Shown: positions 1 through 5,677 of the stretch, one piece after another
Layout: each line of letters opens with the position of its first letter
Position numbering within the stretch: the first letter of the stretch is position 1
Source: Sulfurimonas sp.
Lineage (GTDB): Bacteria > Campylobacterota > Campylobacteria > Campylobacterales > Sulfurimonadaceae
DNA length: 5,973 nt
Direction: 5' to 3'
Assembly: GCA_002733155.1 (NCBI GenBank)
Contig: NVUO01000040.1
Span: 1,055-7,027 of the forward strand
Position numbers and translations under genes: made by a program
The notes under the pieces: generated by a model
What the model was told of the DNA's origin: nothing
Seen by the model: only the letters and a program-made list of their open reading frames with translations
The model's database searches: none

Positions 1-395
1 GCTCCATCTAGTCCTACTATTTCTCCTCCTATAAGACCTATACCTTTACAAAGAAGTATAAACTCTTTAAATACTTGTTTAAGAGCCTTTGGATTATCCT
101 TCCGAAAATCTGCTATTGTTTTATAAGTTGGCTTTAATCCTGATGTTAACCACATCAGTTCTATATTTCTTGCATTCTCTTTTTCAAGGTTTCTTGAACT
201 TCTTATTTTATTAAGATAACCATAGATATATATTTTTAATAGTAACTCAGGTGCATAAGATTTTTGACCAGAGAGACTATTAGATGTATCGCTAAAGCCT
301 AATCTTTTTAAATCTAAAAGTGATACATAATCATCTATCGCTCTTACAGAATTATCTTTATCTACATATTCATCAAGACTTGGAGGAAAAAGTAG
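1..395 (-). pseudogene. IS1182-type transposase, N-terminal part, 5'-broken and cut by the window edge
   Basis: On the minus strand, 131 codons are open from 395 to 3, continuing past the window edge. Seen in order: FPPSLDEYVDKDNSVRAID, then LLLKIYIYGYLNKIRSS, NIELMWLTSGLKPTYKTIAD and FRKDNPKAL, ending at GGEIVGLDG. This is the characteristic N-terminal region (DUF772-type) of IS1182-family DDE transposases; the last Asp is in the position of the first catalytic acid. Family members normally have a short leader ending near PPSLDEYV. Here a TAA stop (396-398) sits just before that point, and no in-frame ATG, GTG or TTG lies between it and the conserved block. The upstream frame carries another stop and no similarity to the expected leader. 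I infer a 5'-truncated or point-mutated, probably inactive copy. The C-terminal half cannot be judged because it lies outside the window. Confidence 0.88.
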
Positions 396-469
396 TTAAA
401 GATGGTTAATATTAGGATGTTTATGTTATGATTTTTGTAATTTATGAGATTGTTTGGGGTTTAGTTATT

Positions 470-820
470 TCACAGTCTCTCTGTTTTGTTATCATGTGTT
501 TTAATTAATCTTTGAAACAAGATATCTTCTAGATTTCTACTACTATCTACTACTGTTAATACTGATATATTTGATTCTTCTATTTTAAAAACTATACGCC
601 ATCTTTTGAATAACACTTCCCTATACTGCGTAATCCCAATTTGTTGTAATTCTGGCACAATTCTTTTTCTTGTTGGCATATAATATAACTGATTACATTC
701 ATTTTTTATTGCAAAAAATACCTCTTTAGCAATAGGAATACTTTCAATTTTAATATATTCAACTATTAATTCTAAATCATATTGGGCATTATCCGTCCAA
801 GTTACTGTGTAAGTACGCAT
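470..820 (-). CDS. RelE/ParE-family toxin of a type II toxin-antitoxin pair
   Basis: This 116-residue protein has the RelE/ParE (plasmid stabilisation) fold signature. It has an N-terminal strand and long helix (YTVTWTDNAQYDLELIVEYI, about 4-23), then RKRIVPEL (51-58), YREVLFKRWRIVFKI (66-80) and VLTVVDSSRNLEDIL (87-101). Family members are either ribosome-dependent mRNA interferases or gyrase poisons; the sequence does not settle which. The conserved basic and Tyr/Arg core (R51, K52, R53, Y66, R67, R75) is present and the length is normal, so it is probably functional. The start codon follows the antitoxin stop codon with no gap, and no clear Shine-Dalgarno sequence precedes it, so translation is probably coupled to the antitoxin. 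The last 10 residues (after RLIK) are polar and lie beyond the domain. The stop is about 75 bp from the transposase remnant. Confidence 0.9.
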   Translation of the reverse strand: MRTYTVTWTDNAQYDLELIVEYIKIESIPIAKEVFFAIKNECNQLYYMPTRKRIVPELQQIGITQYREVLFKRWRIVFKIEESNISVLTVVDSSRNLEDILFQRLIKTHDNKTERL

Positions 821-1093
821 TTATTTAAAAAGTTTTTTTTCTAAATTTTCAAACATTTCATCTTGTGGAGTGACTTTATTCTCAGTAATGTCATTTTCAC
901 TTTGAATAATAAGCTTTAGTAGATTTAATGCATTTTGAGTATTCTCGTAACTGCGTATATCTTGCACAACAGCTTTAGCTTCTCCATTTTGTGTAATAAA
1001 AATTGTTCTTTGATTTTCATTTACGCTGTTTATTACATCAGCAGTTTTTGCTTTTAAATAGCTAATGGGCTTTATGTCTTGACTTAAGTGCAT
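821..1093 (-). CDS. Phd/YefM-family antitoxin
   Basis: This 90-residue protein opens with the Phd/YefM DNA-binding and dimerisation domain. The run DIKPISYLKAKTADVINSV (6-24), then TIFITQNGEAKAVVQDI (30-46) and SYENTQNALNLLKLI (48-62), is typical of the family. The C-terminal 25 residues (ENDITENKVTPQDEMFENLEKKL) are charged, as expected for the segment that wraps around and neutralises the toxin. Known Phd/YefM proteins also repress their own operon, with the toxin acting as co-repressor. The ATG start is supported by AAAGGAG on the minus strand (1099-1105), 5 nt upstream. The toxin gene begins at the base after this gene's stop codon. The pair reads leftward, away from the UDG-like gene. 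Confidence 0.93.
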   Translation of the reverse strand: MHLSQDIKPISYLKAKTADVINSVNENQRTIFITQNGEAKAVVQDIRSYENTQNALNLLKLIIQSENDITENKVTPQDEMFENLEKKLFK

Positions 1094-1111
1094 AAGAACT
1101 CCTTTATTTAT

Positions 1112-1140
1112 ATTGTACCATATTTAGATTTAATTGAGTA
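1112..1140 (-). promoter_or_regulatory. Promoter of the antitoxin-toxin operon (extended -10)
   Basis: Read on the minus strand, TGGTACAAT (1112-1120) is an extended -10 element (TGn plus TACAAT). The -35 position 17 bp further upstream (1135-1140, TACTCA) matches poorly, which an extended -10 can tolerate. The -10 overlaps TTGTACCA on the plus strand, whose TGTACC core is one base from the TGTACA motif reported in yefM operators. This would suit autorepression, but it is a single weak match. Transcription would start near 1105, right at the ribosome site. Confidence 0.6.
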
Positions 1141-1169
1141 CTTTATTTTAGTGAAATGCAAGTGTATGA

Positions 1170-1206
1170 TAACGGTGGCGCGGGTTGAACACCCGCGCCA
1201 CCGTTA
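1170..1206. repeat. Perfect GC-rich inverted repeat (16-bp stem, 5-nt loop) with TAAC...GTTA ends
   Basis: TAACGGTGGCGCGGGT (1170-1185) is exactly complementary to ACCCGCGCCACCGTTA (1191-1206) around the loop TGAAC. The stem is about 70% G+C in a region of roughly 25-30% G+C. It lies between divergent genes (toxin-antitoxin leftward, UDG-like gene rightward), so neither neighbour needs a terminator here, and no T-tract follows on either strand. The right end, GTTAAAT, fits the integron core-site consensus GTTRRRY, but the left end (TGATAAC) fits only AAC. The element lacks the bulges and unpaired spacer of a standard attC and, at 37 bp, is shorter than usual. Its function is unassigned: a reduced recombination site, a protein-binding palindrome or a MITE-like remnant are all possible. 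Confidence 0.95.
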
Positions 1207-1223
1207 AATAGCAAAGGAACACT

Positions 1224-2045
1224 GTGACTTCAGACAAATTGCAAGAGAAAGTAATTGAACTTTTTAAAAAAAAACTTAATAAAGAATCTGACTTTGATTT
1301 ATCTTATCCTTTGATTCCAAGAATTAGTGACAGTTATATGTCAAATAGGATGTTAGTAGTAGGGCAAAAAACAAATACTTGGTATAAATCAAATGAAAAA
1401 AATGACTACCATCATTTTATTGAATCTTCTATTGATAAAGTTTTTGATGATGCGTTAACAAATCGATATGATAAATTCTCAAAAAATTCAATAGAAAAAT
1501 ATGGTGGAAAGTTTTGGGAATTTCAGAAGAAATTATATAAAGAAAATATTTTATTAAATGATATTATAGAAGACGGTATGCTAAGCCATTGCTGGATTAA
1601 TTTATTCGCAATGGAAGCATGTAAAAATAAAAAAGATGATTATGGAAGACCGACAAAAAATGAAAATTTAAGAGACCATGTCCTTTCCTTACAAAAAGAC
1701 TTATTTTATGAATTACTAAAATTATTACAACCGAAAACAATTATTTTTCTTACAGGTCATTCTCTTGACTCTATTGTAGAAAATGGCTTAGGAATTAAAT
1801 CTGGTAATATGATAAAAACAAAAATAATAGAATCTCTCGAGGTCAATAAAGCTTGTAAAATCAGTGCCAAAGAAGATTTTTTATTCAAAGAGTGCAATAT
1901 TATTAGATTATATCATCCATCATATTTTATTGCTCACATTAATACTAATAAAACATTACGGAGTAAGTTGAGTAGTTTAGGTGTAGAAAAAAGCAACGCT
2001 CATTTTTATACTGAAGAAATTATGAGATATTTAAACAGTATCTAA
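1224..2045 (+). CDS. Uracil-DNA-glycosylase-superfamily-like protein
   Basis: This 273-residue protein starts at GTG, supported by AAAGGA (1213-1218) 5 nt upstream. Its segments fall in the order expected for the UDG fold: MLVVGQKTNTW (43-53) where the family has its GQ/GE catalytic loop, WINLFAMEAC (124-133), a core strand PKTIIFLTGH (170-179), and RLYHPSY (228-234) matching the C-terminal HPS DNA-intercalation motif. None of the classical first motifs (GQDPYH of family 1, GEAPG of family 4) is present, so base-excision activity is not assured. Enzymes of this fold remove uracil or damaged bases from DNA; this one could also be a divergent nucleic-acid-processing protein. The N-terminal 40 residues and the Lys-rich 80-110 region are not recognised. 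There is no signal peptide or membrane segment. The gene stands alone between two folded sites, with only 18 nt from the upstream hairpin and its stop codon inside the downstream one, as in a gene cassette. No strong promoter is visible; TATGAT (1165-1170) is a weak candidate -10. Confidence 0.65.
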   Translation: MTSDKLQEKVIELFKKKLNKESDFDLSYPLIPRISDSYMSNRMLVVGQKTNTWYKSNEKNDYHHFIESSIDKVFDDALTNRYDKFSKNSIEKYGGKFWEFQKKLYKENILLNDIIEDGMLSHCWINLFAMEACKNKKDDYGRPTKNENLRDHVLSLQKDLFYELLKLLQPKTIIFLTGHSLDSIVENGLGIKSGNMIKTKIIESLEVNKACKISAKEDFLFKECNIIRLYHPSYFIAHINTNKTLRSKLSSLGVEKSNAHFYTEEIMRYLNSI

Positions 2046-2108
2046 CAAAATATATGAGCTAATATTTGCACCAGACGTGTCAAATATTGCTCTCCTTAAA
2101 TGTTAGTC
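2040..2108 (+). other. attC-like folded site at the end of the UDG-like gene
   Basis: The outer stem CTAACA/TGTTAG (2042-2047 with 2101-2106) is followed by a symmetric 8-by-8-nt unpaired region, then GAGC/GCTC (2056-2059 with 2089-2092), a single bulged T (2060), and AATATTTG/CAAATATT (2061-2068 with 2081-2088). A short apical part follows, where either C2069 or T2080 can bulge. This is the arrangement of an integron attC: R stem, unpaired spacer, L stem, extrahelical bases on the 5' arm, apical loop. ATCTAAC (2040-2046) fits RYYYAAC exactly; the other end, GTTAGTC (2102-2108), departs from GTTRRRY at one base. The 69-nt length is in the normal attC range, and the gene's TAA stop overlaps the R box, as in many cassettes. 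The folding is plain in the sequence; the attC identity is inference, and no integrase is in the window. The apical stem is not followed by a T-tract, so an intrinsic terminator is less likely. Confidence 0.45.
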
Positions 2109-2243
2109 CACATCGGAATATGTTAAAATAACAAACTGGAATATCCCCTATAAACTAGACAAACTTTAATTTAGTAATTTAGATAGAATAAGTAAGTTTA
2201 AAGAAGAATTTAAAAACTATAAAAAAGAAAATAGGAGTTAAAA
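2109..2243 (+). other. Leader region upstream of the Fic gene, with a possible 3' gene remnant
   Basis: No complete gene is visible here. GGAATAT occurs twice, 23 bp apart (2115-2121 and 2138-2144), flanking the small palindrome TGTTA-AAA-TAACA (2121-2133). TATAAA (2149-2154) could be a -10 for the Fic gene, but its -35 match is poor. From 2170 a frame is open for 23 codons, ending at TAA 2239-2241, two bases before the Fic start. It has no start codon and encodes a charged tail (ISKFKEEFKNYKKENRS). It may be the C-terminal end of a lost gene once coupled to fic, or chance in A-rich DNA. Confidence 0.3.
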
Positions 2244-3038
2244 TTGATTACTTACAATCCTAATTATTTAGACAACATAGATATATTTACACTAAATGAA
2301 ATAAAACTTTTAAAAGAATTGAATCAAAAAGTTTCGTTAGAAAAGTTTTTAAACAATAAGAGCTATATAGATAAATTTGGATTAGATTTCATTCATACAT
2401 CGGCACTTATTGAGGGAAATAATTATGATAAATTAGATACACAAGCTTTAATAGAATATGGAAGAACCGCAGGTGGGAAAAAGTTTAGTGATGCTAAAAT
2501 GATTTTAAATCTCAGAGATGCTTATGATATATTTATAACACAAAATTTAAAACCATCTAAACAAACTTTAAAAGATTTACACTACATTTTATCTGCTGAA
2601 ATGGTAGCTGAAAATAAAAGAGCAGTACCTAGAGATAGTGAAGTGATGATTACAGGATGTAACTATATCCCTTTAGCAACAAAAGAAAAGCTAGAAGATG
2701 AATTGAATTATCTATTTAAGATTAGTGATACAATCGAAAATCCATTTAATAAAGCTTTATATATTCATAATAATTTAGCATATCTTCAATACTTTACAGA
2801 CTGTAATAAAAGAACAGCTAGATTAATGTTAAATGTAGTATTAAAAGACACGCTAAATATGATATACATTCCAGATGAAGAGAGTGTAAAAGAGTATCTT
2901 AAATCAATAGTTACTTACTATGAAACAGGTAATTACACTTTATTTAAAAAGTATTTTATCAATAGTTATAAAAAAGTAATTGAGATGATAGTAGAGATTG
3001 AAGAAGCAAGAGAAAATGAGACTAGCTTTAGAAAATAG
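2244..3038 (+). CDS. Fic-family protein with an altered catalytic motif
   Basis: This 264-residue protein starts at TTG, well supported by AGGAG (2233-2237) 6 nt upstream. Fic enzymes usually transfer AMP or another nucleotide group to a Ser, Thr or Tyr of a target protein. The order of elements fits a class II Fic protein: an N-terminal inhibitory-helix motif SALIEG (53-58, matching S/T-x-x-x-E-G/N), a flap-like region VMITGCNYIPLA (134-145), and the Fic motif QYFTDCNKRTAR (182-193). The motif departs from HxFx(D/E)GNGRxxR: His is Gln182, the first Gly is Cys187, and the second Gly is Lys189 (as in Doc-like proteins). F184, D186, N188, R190 and R193 remain. Loss of the general-base His usually abolishes or redirects AMP transfer. 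I recall other Fic-family proteins with Gln at this position, so this may be a natural subclass rather than decay; the frame is intact. No winged-helix C-terminal domain is evident. It stands alone, upstream of the vapBC-like pair. Confidence 0.88.
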   Translation: MITYNPNYLDNIDIFTLNEIKLLKELNQKVSLEKFLNNKSYIDKFGLDFIHTSALIEGNNYDKLDTQALIEYGRTAGGKKFSDAKMILNLRDAYDIFITQNLKPSKQTLKDLHYILSAEMVAENKRAVPRDSEVMITGCNYIPLATKEKLEDELNYLFKISDTIENPFNKALYIHNNLAYLQYFTDCNKRTARLMLNVVLKDTLNMIYIPDEESVKEYLKSIVTYYETGNYTLFKKYFINSYKKVIEMIVEIEEARENETSFRK

Positions 3039-3117
3039 GGAAACTTTTAAAGTAGTAAAACATAGCCTCCGAGGAACGCAATAAACGTTATAACCTACAC
3101 ACTTTATATTCTTTTTC
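3039..3117. other. Short intergenic spacer, nothing assigned
   Basis: The region holds a few small palindromes (GTTATAAC at 3087-3094; AACG...CGTT at 3075-3089) and no open frame. No stem with a following T-tract is seen, so the end of the Fic transcript is not marked by an obvious intrinsic terminator. Confidence 0.3.
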
Positions 3118-3146
3118 TTTACAAATATATAGCAATATTGTATAAT
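3118..3146 (+). promoter_or_regulatory. Near-consensus sigma-70 promoter of the vapB-vapC-sulP transcript, with overlapping palindrome
   Basis: TTTACA (3118-3123) and TATAAT (3141-3146) are separated by exactly 17 bp; the match is 5 of 6 and 6 of 6. The palindrome CAATATTG (3133-3140), extended by TATA on each side with one extra G (3128-3144), lies over the spacer and the -10. That is a likely operator site for the ribbon-helix-helix antitoxin encoded just downstream. The predicted start of transcription (about 3153) falls after the AAAGGA ribosome site (3147-3152), which would leave a leader of only about 6 nt. Either the true start is slightly upstream or the message is nearly leaderless. 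Confidence 0.75.
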
Positions 3147-3158
3147 AAAGGAATCTCC

Positions 3159-3407
3159 ATGAAAAGAGCAGTCAACCTACGATTAGAAGAAAGCGTGATT
3201 GTTACACTTAATCAATTAACAGAAGAGTTCCATACTACAAAAACAGAAGTTATAGAAAAGGCTATAAGCTTTTTTTCAAAACAAAATAATTTAAAGCATA
3301 ATCAATTATTGCAGTTTGCAGGTAAGTTAAAAAGTAATGTTGCTGATAGTATGTTACAAAGTATTATTGATGATAAAAATGCTAAAGACTTTGAGTTAGA
3401 CCTTTAA
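3159..3407 (+). CDS. Ribbon-helix-helix (CopG-type) antitoxin of a VapBC-like pair
   Basis: This 82-residue protein has an N-terminal ribbon-helix-helix domain. The strand AVNLRLEESVIVTLNQL (4-20) and the helices EFHTTKTEVIEKAISFF (23-39) are typical of CopG/RHH antitoxins. The remaining 40 residues are the toxin-binding tail. I chose the ATG at 3159 because AAAGGA (3147-3152) is 6 nt upstream and the family pattern begins at MKRAVNLRL. A TTG at 3138 in the same frame would add seven unlikely residues and lies inside the promoter. The stop codon overlaps the next gene's ATG by one base (TAATG), so toxin translation is coupled. Autorepression through the palindrome over its promoter is expected from the family, not shown. 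Confidence 0.88.
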   Translation: MKRAVNLRLEESVIVTLNQLTEEFHTTKTEVIEKAISFFSKQNNLKHNQLLQFAGKLKSNVADSMLQSIIDDKNAKDFELDL

Positions 3408-3721
3408 TGAAAAAATATTTAATTGATAGTGATATACTAATCTATTTCTTAAAAGGGAAACAAGAAGTTGTTGAAAAACTATCCCAAATTCCAATGGATG
3501 ATTTATATATTTCAAGAGTGAACTATACTGAATTGATATATGGTGCTTATAACTCTGCAAAAATTAATCAGAATTTAAAAATTATTGAACCATTTCTTGA
3601 TAGTTTTAAAATATTAGAATTCACTAAAATATCAAGTCTAATTTTTACAAAACAAAAGGAGTTCAAACAAAATGATTTTTCAACCAAAATTATTTACACT
3701 GTTAAAAAAAGGAATATCTAA
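3407..3721 (+). pseudogene. VapC-like PIN-domain toxin, truncated at the C terminus by fusion to the sulP upstream region
   Basis: The N-terminal part is a clear PIN domain: KKYLIDSDILIYFLKGK (2-18) holds the first catalytic Asp (D7), and YISRVNYTELIYGA (34-47) holds the conserved Glu (E42). PIN toxins are metal-dependent RNases, typically cutting tRNA or rRNA, and are about 125-135 residues long. This frame ends at 104. The second half, with the third acid (usually in DxLIAA) and the TxNxxDF segment, is absent. From about residue 84 the codons are the ribosome site and the first codons of the SulP gene read in another frame (TKIIYTVKKRNI is junk). With two of the usual four acids missing it should be catalytically dead, though it may still bind the antitoxin. 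A deletion or recombination joining vapC to sulP near 3645-3660 explains this best. Confidence 0.85.
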
Positions 3722-5327
3722 AGAACAAATTTTAAAAGATGTTATAGCTGGTAGTATAGTTGGAATTGTAGCCTTGCCACTTGCTATAGCATTTGCAGTT
3801 GCGAGTGGTGTTTCACCTGAGAAGGGAATTATTACTGCTATTGTAGCTGGGTTCATTATTTCTATATTTGGAGGAAGTAGAGTTCAAATTGGTGGACCTA
3901 CTGGTGCATTTATCATCATACTTTATGGAATTATTGAGCAGTATGGCATTGATGGACTCTTAATTTCAACTTTGATGGCTGGAGTAATACTTGTAATATT
4001 TGGATTTTTAAAACTAGGAAATCTACTCAAATATTTTCCATATCCTTTAATTGTAGGATTTACAAGTGGTATTGCTGTTGTTATCTTTTCTACACAAATC
4101 AAAGATGCTTTAGGGCTACACATAGACAAATTACCTGCAGATTTTTTTGAGAAATGGCAACTCTATTTTCAGCAGATAAATAATATCAATTTTTATGCTC
4201 TTGCCATCACCCTCAGTACAATTATAATAACAGTCAATTTCAAAAAAATAAATTCTAAAATACCAGGTTCATTTGTAGCACTTCTTTTACTAACACTTGC
4301 TGTTCAAATTTTTCATATACCCGTTACAACAATAGAAACTTTTTTCGGAACGATACCTAGCAATATTACATTTTCATTACCCAACTTTGAGTTATCAGAC
4401 CTCACAACTTATCTAGTTCCTGCTTTGGTTATAGCACTGCTTGGTAGTGTAGAATCTCTTCTCTCAGCAGTTGTTTCTGATGGAATGATTGGGGGAGCTC
4501 ATCGCTCAAATACAGAACTTATAGCACAAGGTTTAGCAAATATTATGACACCATTTTTTGGTGGTATCCCTGCCACAGGAGCAATAGCAAGAACTGCTAC
4601 AAATGTAGAAAATGGAGGAAGAACACCGATATCAGGCATAGCACACTCCCTTACACTTCTTTTAATTATGCTATTTTTTATGAATTATGCAAAACTTATC
4701 CCGATGTCTGTTCTTGCCGGAATTTTAATTGTCGTAGCTTTTAATATGAGTGAATATAAATCATTTTTTTCAATTTTAAAAGGTTCTGCTTATGATTATA
4801 TTGTTCTATTGAGTACTTTTGTTTTAACTATTTTGGTTGATTTAACAGTAGCCATACAGGTTGGCATAGTATTATCTTCATTGCTATTTATGAAAAGGAT
4901 GGCCGATGTTGATAAACATGAGATTGTTGTAAGTAACGATGAAGACGATATAGAAAATTATGAGAAATTACCAAAAGATATAGCTGTATACGAGATAGGA
5001 GGACCACTCTTTTTTGCTTCAGCAAAACAGTATGCCGAGTTAATTAAGCAAAGAGGTGTCTCCGCTAAAATACTTATAATAAGAATGCGACATGTAAGTT
5101 TTATAGATGCAACTGCTCTTCATAATTTTTATGAGACAATCAATCTTCTTAAAGAAAATGGAACCATTGTAATTACATCAGGAACAAATAATGAAGTATT
5201 TAAAGCATTGAAAAAACATAATATTGTTTCTTTAATTTGTGAACAAAACATGCATAGAACATTTGTAAGAGCAGTTAAGTATGCTAAAAATATAACAAAC
5301 CATCATATAATAACAACTTGCAATTAA
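3672..5327 (+). CDS. SulP-family anion transporter with STAS domain
   Basis: This 551-residue inner-membrane protein belongs to the SulP/SLC26 family. It starts at ATG 3672 with AAGGAG (3656-3661) 10 nt upstream, and its N terminus is that of the family: ISKEQILKDVIAGSIVGIVA (15-34), LPLAIAFAVASGVSPEKG (35-52), then GGSRVQIGGPTGAF (67-80), the transmembrane-3 region near the substrate site. A second family block, GGIPATGAIARTATNVENGG (297-316), lies near transmembrane segment 10. Hydrophobic segments fill residues 25-410. A cytoplasmic STAS domain follows (about 437-540) with the core VSFIDATALHNF (about 476-487); the phosphorylatable Ser seen in anti-sigma-factor antagonists is replaced (DATA). 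SulP proteins move sulfate, bicarbonate, dicarboxylates or similar anions with H+ or Na+; the sequence does not identify the substrate. It overlaps the truncated vapC frame by 50 bp, so it is now transcribed from the vapB promoter unless an internal one exists. The gene looks intact. Confidence 0.95.
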   Translation: MIFQPKLFTLLKKGISKEQILKDVIAGSIVGIVALPLAIAFAVASGVSPEKGIITAIVAGFIISIFGGSRVQIGGPTGAFIIILYGIIEQYGIDGLLISTLMAGVILVIFGFLKLGNLLKYFPYPLIVGFTSGIAVVIFSTQIKDALGLHIDKLPADFFEKWQLYFQQINNINFYALAITLSTIIITVNFKKINSKIPGSFVALLLLTLAVQIFHIPVTTIETFFGTIPSNITFSLPNFELSDLTTYLVPALVIALLGSVESLLSAVVSDGMIGGAHRSNTELIAQGLANIMTPFFGGIPATGAIARTATNVENGGRTPISGIAHSLTLLLIMLFFMNYAKLIPMSVLAGILIVVAFNMSEYKSFFSILKGSAYDYIVLLSTFVLTILVDLTVAIQVGIVLSSLLFMKRMADVDKHEIVVSNDEDDIENYEKLPKDIAVYEIGGPLFFASAKQYAELIKQRGVSAKILIIRMRHVSFIDATALHNFYETINLLKENGTIVITSGTNNEVFKALKKHNIVSLICEQNMHRTFVRAVKYAKNITNHHIITTCN

Positions 5328-5376
5328 GCTATCATAAACTTAGAGAGTTTTGAACATATAAGATATAGGAGAAAAT

Positions 5377-5575
5377 ATAAATCAGGAAAGAGTTTTACGA
5401 TATATTAAAAGAGAATGCTAAACACTCGACTGTTGCACAAATTGCTGTTATATGTAAACTGATAGTAATTGCTCAATCTGTATACAAAAATAATACACAA
5501 TATGACAAAGAATTTTATAACAAAGCATGTGGTAAAATTAAACTAATTTATGAAAAAAAAGAGCTCGCTGCTTAA
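5377..5575 (+). pseudogene. Small unrecognised gene, apparently with lost start codon and a 1-nt frameshift
   Basis: Positions 5381-5575 are open for 64 codons. The frame reads as a plausible helical protein (EFYDILKENAKHSTVAQIAV, then ICKLIVIAQSVYKN and DKEFYNKACGKIKLIYEKKE, ending ELAA), but it has no ATG, GTG or TTG. AGGAG (5367-5371) points, with 5-nt spacing, to ATA at 5377-5379. That codon is in another frame and reads INQERVL..., stopping after 14 codons. Removing one A from AAA (5387-5389) would join the two frames as INQEEFYDILKEN. The simplest reading is an ancestral ATG-initiated gene of about 65 residues carrying ATG to ATA and one extra A, 49 bp after sulP and probably once co-transcribed with it. 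Sequencing error in a homopolymer is possible. I do not recognise the family, and no signal peptide is seen. Confidence 0.55.
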
Positions 5576-5588
5576 AAAAGAATATTAT

Positions 5589-5614
5589 CTTAAAAATAAT
5601 TGCTTATATTTAAG
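5589..5614 (+). other. A+T-rich imperfect hairpin
   Basis: CTTAAAAATA (5589-5598) pairs with TATATTTAAG (5605-5614) with one mismatch around a 6-nt loop, 13 nt after the small broken gene. The stem is nearly all A-T and no T-tract follows, so it is at best a weak terminator. Confidence 0.25.
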
Positions 5615-5677
5615 AATTTAATTAGATGCTTTTAGCTTTCGAAAAAGTAATACAATTTTAGTTTAAAAGGATAATAT

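Noticed and set aside
1170..1206. Rho-independent terminator
   Set aside because: The stem is strong, but there is no T-tract on either strand, and both flanking genes point away from it.
2115..2144. GGAATAT repeated 23 bp apart as an operator
   Set aside because: Only two 7-bp copies are present and no regulator or firm promoter is attached; noted in the leader entry but not claimed as a site.
3039..3094. A second attC-like site after the Fic gene (GTTATAAC and small palindromes)
   Set aside because: The stop-codon side lacks an RYYYAAC box, GTTATAA misses the core consensus, and the arms do not pair into a long bulged stem.
3138..3158. TTG start giving seven extra residues on the vapB-like antitoxin
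   Set aside because: It overlaps the promoter -10 region and has no ribosome site; the ATG at 3159 has one at good spacing and matches the family N terminus.
3923..4129. Minus-strand open frame of 68 codons inside the transporter gene
   Set aside because: It lies wholly within the well-supported SulP coding region, has no family resemblance, and is an antisense shadow.
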